Shown here: piece after piece, positions 29,911 through 30,880 of the stretch
How the letters are laid out: every line of letters starts with the position of its first letter
Numbering within the stretch: the first letter of the stretch is position 1
Origin: Entrophospora sp. SA101
Taxonomy: Eukaryota; Glomeromycota; Glomeromycetes; Entrophosporales; Entrophosporaceae
Assembly: GCA_958430865.1 (NCBI GenBank)
Contig: CAUDNR010004070.1
Location: 26,704 to 57,583 of the forward strand
Length of the DNA: 30,880 nt
Direction: 5' to 3'
Made by a program: the position numbers and the translations under genes
The notes under the pieces: model-generated
Database searches by the model: none
The model's input: the letters and a program-made list of their open reading frames with translations, nothing else
Told to the model about the DNA's origin: nothing

Positions 29911-30719
29911 CTACAATCTCAATTTTTAATTGCGTCAAAAAAGTCACCCGAGTGATCAACACACTAGCTAGGCATATATATCAATAATGCTATTTGTATA
30001 AAGTCAAGTGATACATACGTGTGAATCCAACTAACAAGTATGCTTACCTTCACAAGCCAAGTAAGCCAATTAATTGGTAATCAAAAATACCCAAGAGAAA
30101 GTTAAAAGTTGTGGATTTCAAACAATTGTTTAATAAAAAGATTGAAGGGAATTGCTGCCTCTACTTCAAAAAACCTCCATCAGCAAAAAATAAATATCAG
30201 AAGGAAAACAATAGAGAGTCAATAAAGAAAAGAATAAAAAAAAAAAATGGGGGAGAAGTTGGATTCAATAATAAATGAAACGATCAGGGTTTCAAGTATG
30301 TGTTGGCGTTAGAGAAGGACACAAGCATTGGCTGGTTGGAAGAAAAAAGTTGAGAGGTAATTCTTCTAAACTTTTTTTTTGTTCTCTTTCCAAACAATTG
30401 GAATCATTATCAGTTAGTTACAAATAAACATTATGAGTAGAGTGATTGATGATTAATCAACTAATTACTTGGATTTCACAAATTTGGCAGTGTTGAATTT
30501 GGCCTGGCTGCCATCATTTCGCTGTCAACAGTGATATGTGTGATATCATTATTTTTATGAAAATTGTAATGTATTATTATTCAATAAAAAAAAACTTTAT
30601 GATTTCATTAAGATAATTAATTAATTTTTTAAAATAAATTATTTATTGAAAATTATTTGTGATATGGATATATATCGGTAATATGGTAGATGTTATATTA
30701 CCATTATTATTATTCTGGT

Positions 30720-30880
30720 TTATCTATTTGCTATTTTTCTCTCATCTAATATATCTTCATTCCTTCGTTTTATTGACTTTTTCACTCCGGCTATTTCGTT
30801 CATTAATCTGTTCATTTCTTCCTTTAGATTTTCCCATTTTTTACTTTCGCTTTGGCATTTTTGCTTACCAAGTACTTCGC
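30720..30880 (-). CDS. Partial coiled-coil protein, 3' end of a gene
   Basis: An open frame of 53 codons enters from the right edge of the window on the - strand and stops at TAA 30720-30722. It is rich in Lys, Glu and Asn with heptad-like spacing (KKWENLKEEMNRLMNEIAGV), so a coiled coil is likely. The N-terminus lies outside the window. It could be a 3' exon. No family is recognised. Confidence 0.5.
   Translation of the reverse strand, partial: EVLGKQKCQSESKKWENLKEEMNRLMNEIAGVKKSIKRRNEDILDERKIANR

Larger units (their letters stand above)
28117..30719. other. Repeat-derived upstream region of ADA2
   Basis: Contains the promoter side of ADA2, a TACAGTCCAAGCGCCACTAA motif at about 28454 that resembles a mariner-type end, and the two transposon or family remnants listed separately. 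A short ATG frame at 30275 (MKRSGFQVCVGVREGHKHW) leads to a possible donor AGAG|GTAATT near 30357 and could be a first exon, but nothing confirms it. Long A+T-rich stretches hold nothing else visible. Confidence 0.4.

Noticed and set aside
1..30880. tRNA, rRNA or CRISPR features
   Set aside because: No convincing tRNA T-loop plus cloverleaf, no rRNA-like stretch and no regularly spaced identical repeats with unique spacers were seen by eye; a tRNA scan was not possible here.

Overview
The window is eukaryotic: very A+T-rich, with short GT-AG introns (about 30-280 bp), poly-Asn/Ser tracts and dense transposon debris. Two conserved multi-exon genes (a PAS-domain kinase and the SAGA adaptor ADA2), an F-box/LRR gene and a coiled-coil gene of a type I associate with arbuscular mycorrhizal fungi suggest Glomeromycotina, probably Rhizophagus or a relative. 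The genus is an inference from gene style.

Region 1 (about 0.7-14.1 kb) is the unusual part. It is a compact block of mostly intronless genes. A 1092-residue protein joins an archaeo-eukaryotic primase (PrimPol/UL52 type), a Cys/His cluster, a D5/DUF5906-like SF3 helicase and a private C-terminal domain. That C-terminal domain reappears at the end of a 302-residue Cys/His protein about 4 kb away. Around them are three small proteins sharing one Cys/His signature, a tyrosine recombinase whose frame is cut by a TGA seven codons before the presumed catalytic tyrosine, an F-box/LRR protein, a frameshifted coiled-coil protein, a frameshifted two-helix membrane protein and several small unknowns. 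Upstream of the primase-helicase lie iteron-like repeats, including a perfect 21-bp inverted pair flanking a 140-bp A+T-rich stretch, which resembles a replication origin. I read the block as a candidate undescribed replicative/integrative element, partly decayed, or a host locus derived from one. I saw no capsid, packaging ATPase or DNA polymerase B gene, and no proven element ends.

Region 2 (about 14.1-21.3 kb) is a repeat graveyard. It holds a decayed multi-exon gene with a 77-bp MITE-like insert in an intron, a dead Tc1-type transposon (DD34E) with a duplicated left terminal repeat, a roughly 440-bp non-autonomous element with an internal duplication, and a 51-bp tandem repeat.

Region 3 (21.3-28.1 kb) is the conserved host part. 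An eight-exon PAS kinase gene on the + strand (991 residues, three PAS-like segments plus a Ser/Thr kinase domain) converges on a ten-exon ADA2 gene on the - strand (382 residues, ZZ, SANT and middle region, with no recognisable SWIRM domain).

Region 4 (28.1-30.9 kb) is repeat-derived, with a hAT transposase tail and an unidentified coding remnant. The 3' end of a coiled-coil gene on the - strand runs off the window. Exon boundaries were read by eye from splice sites, reading-phase continuity and family similarity.
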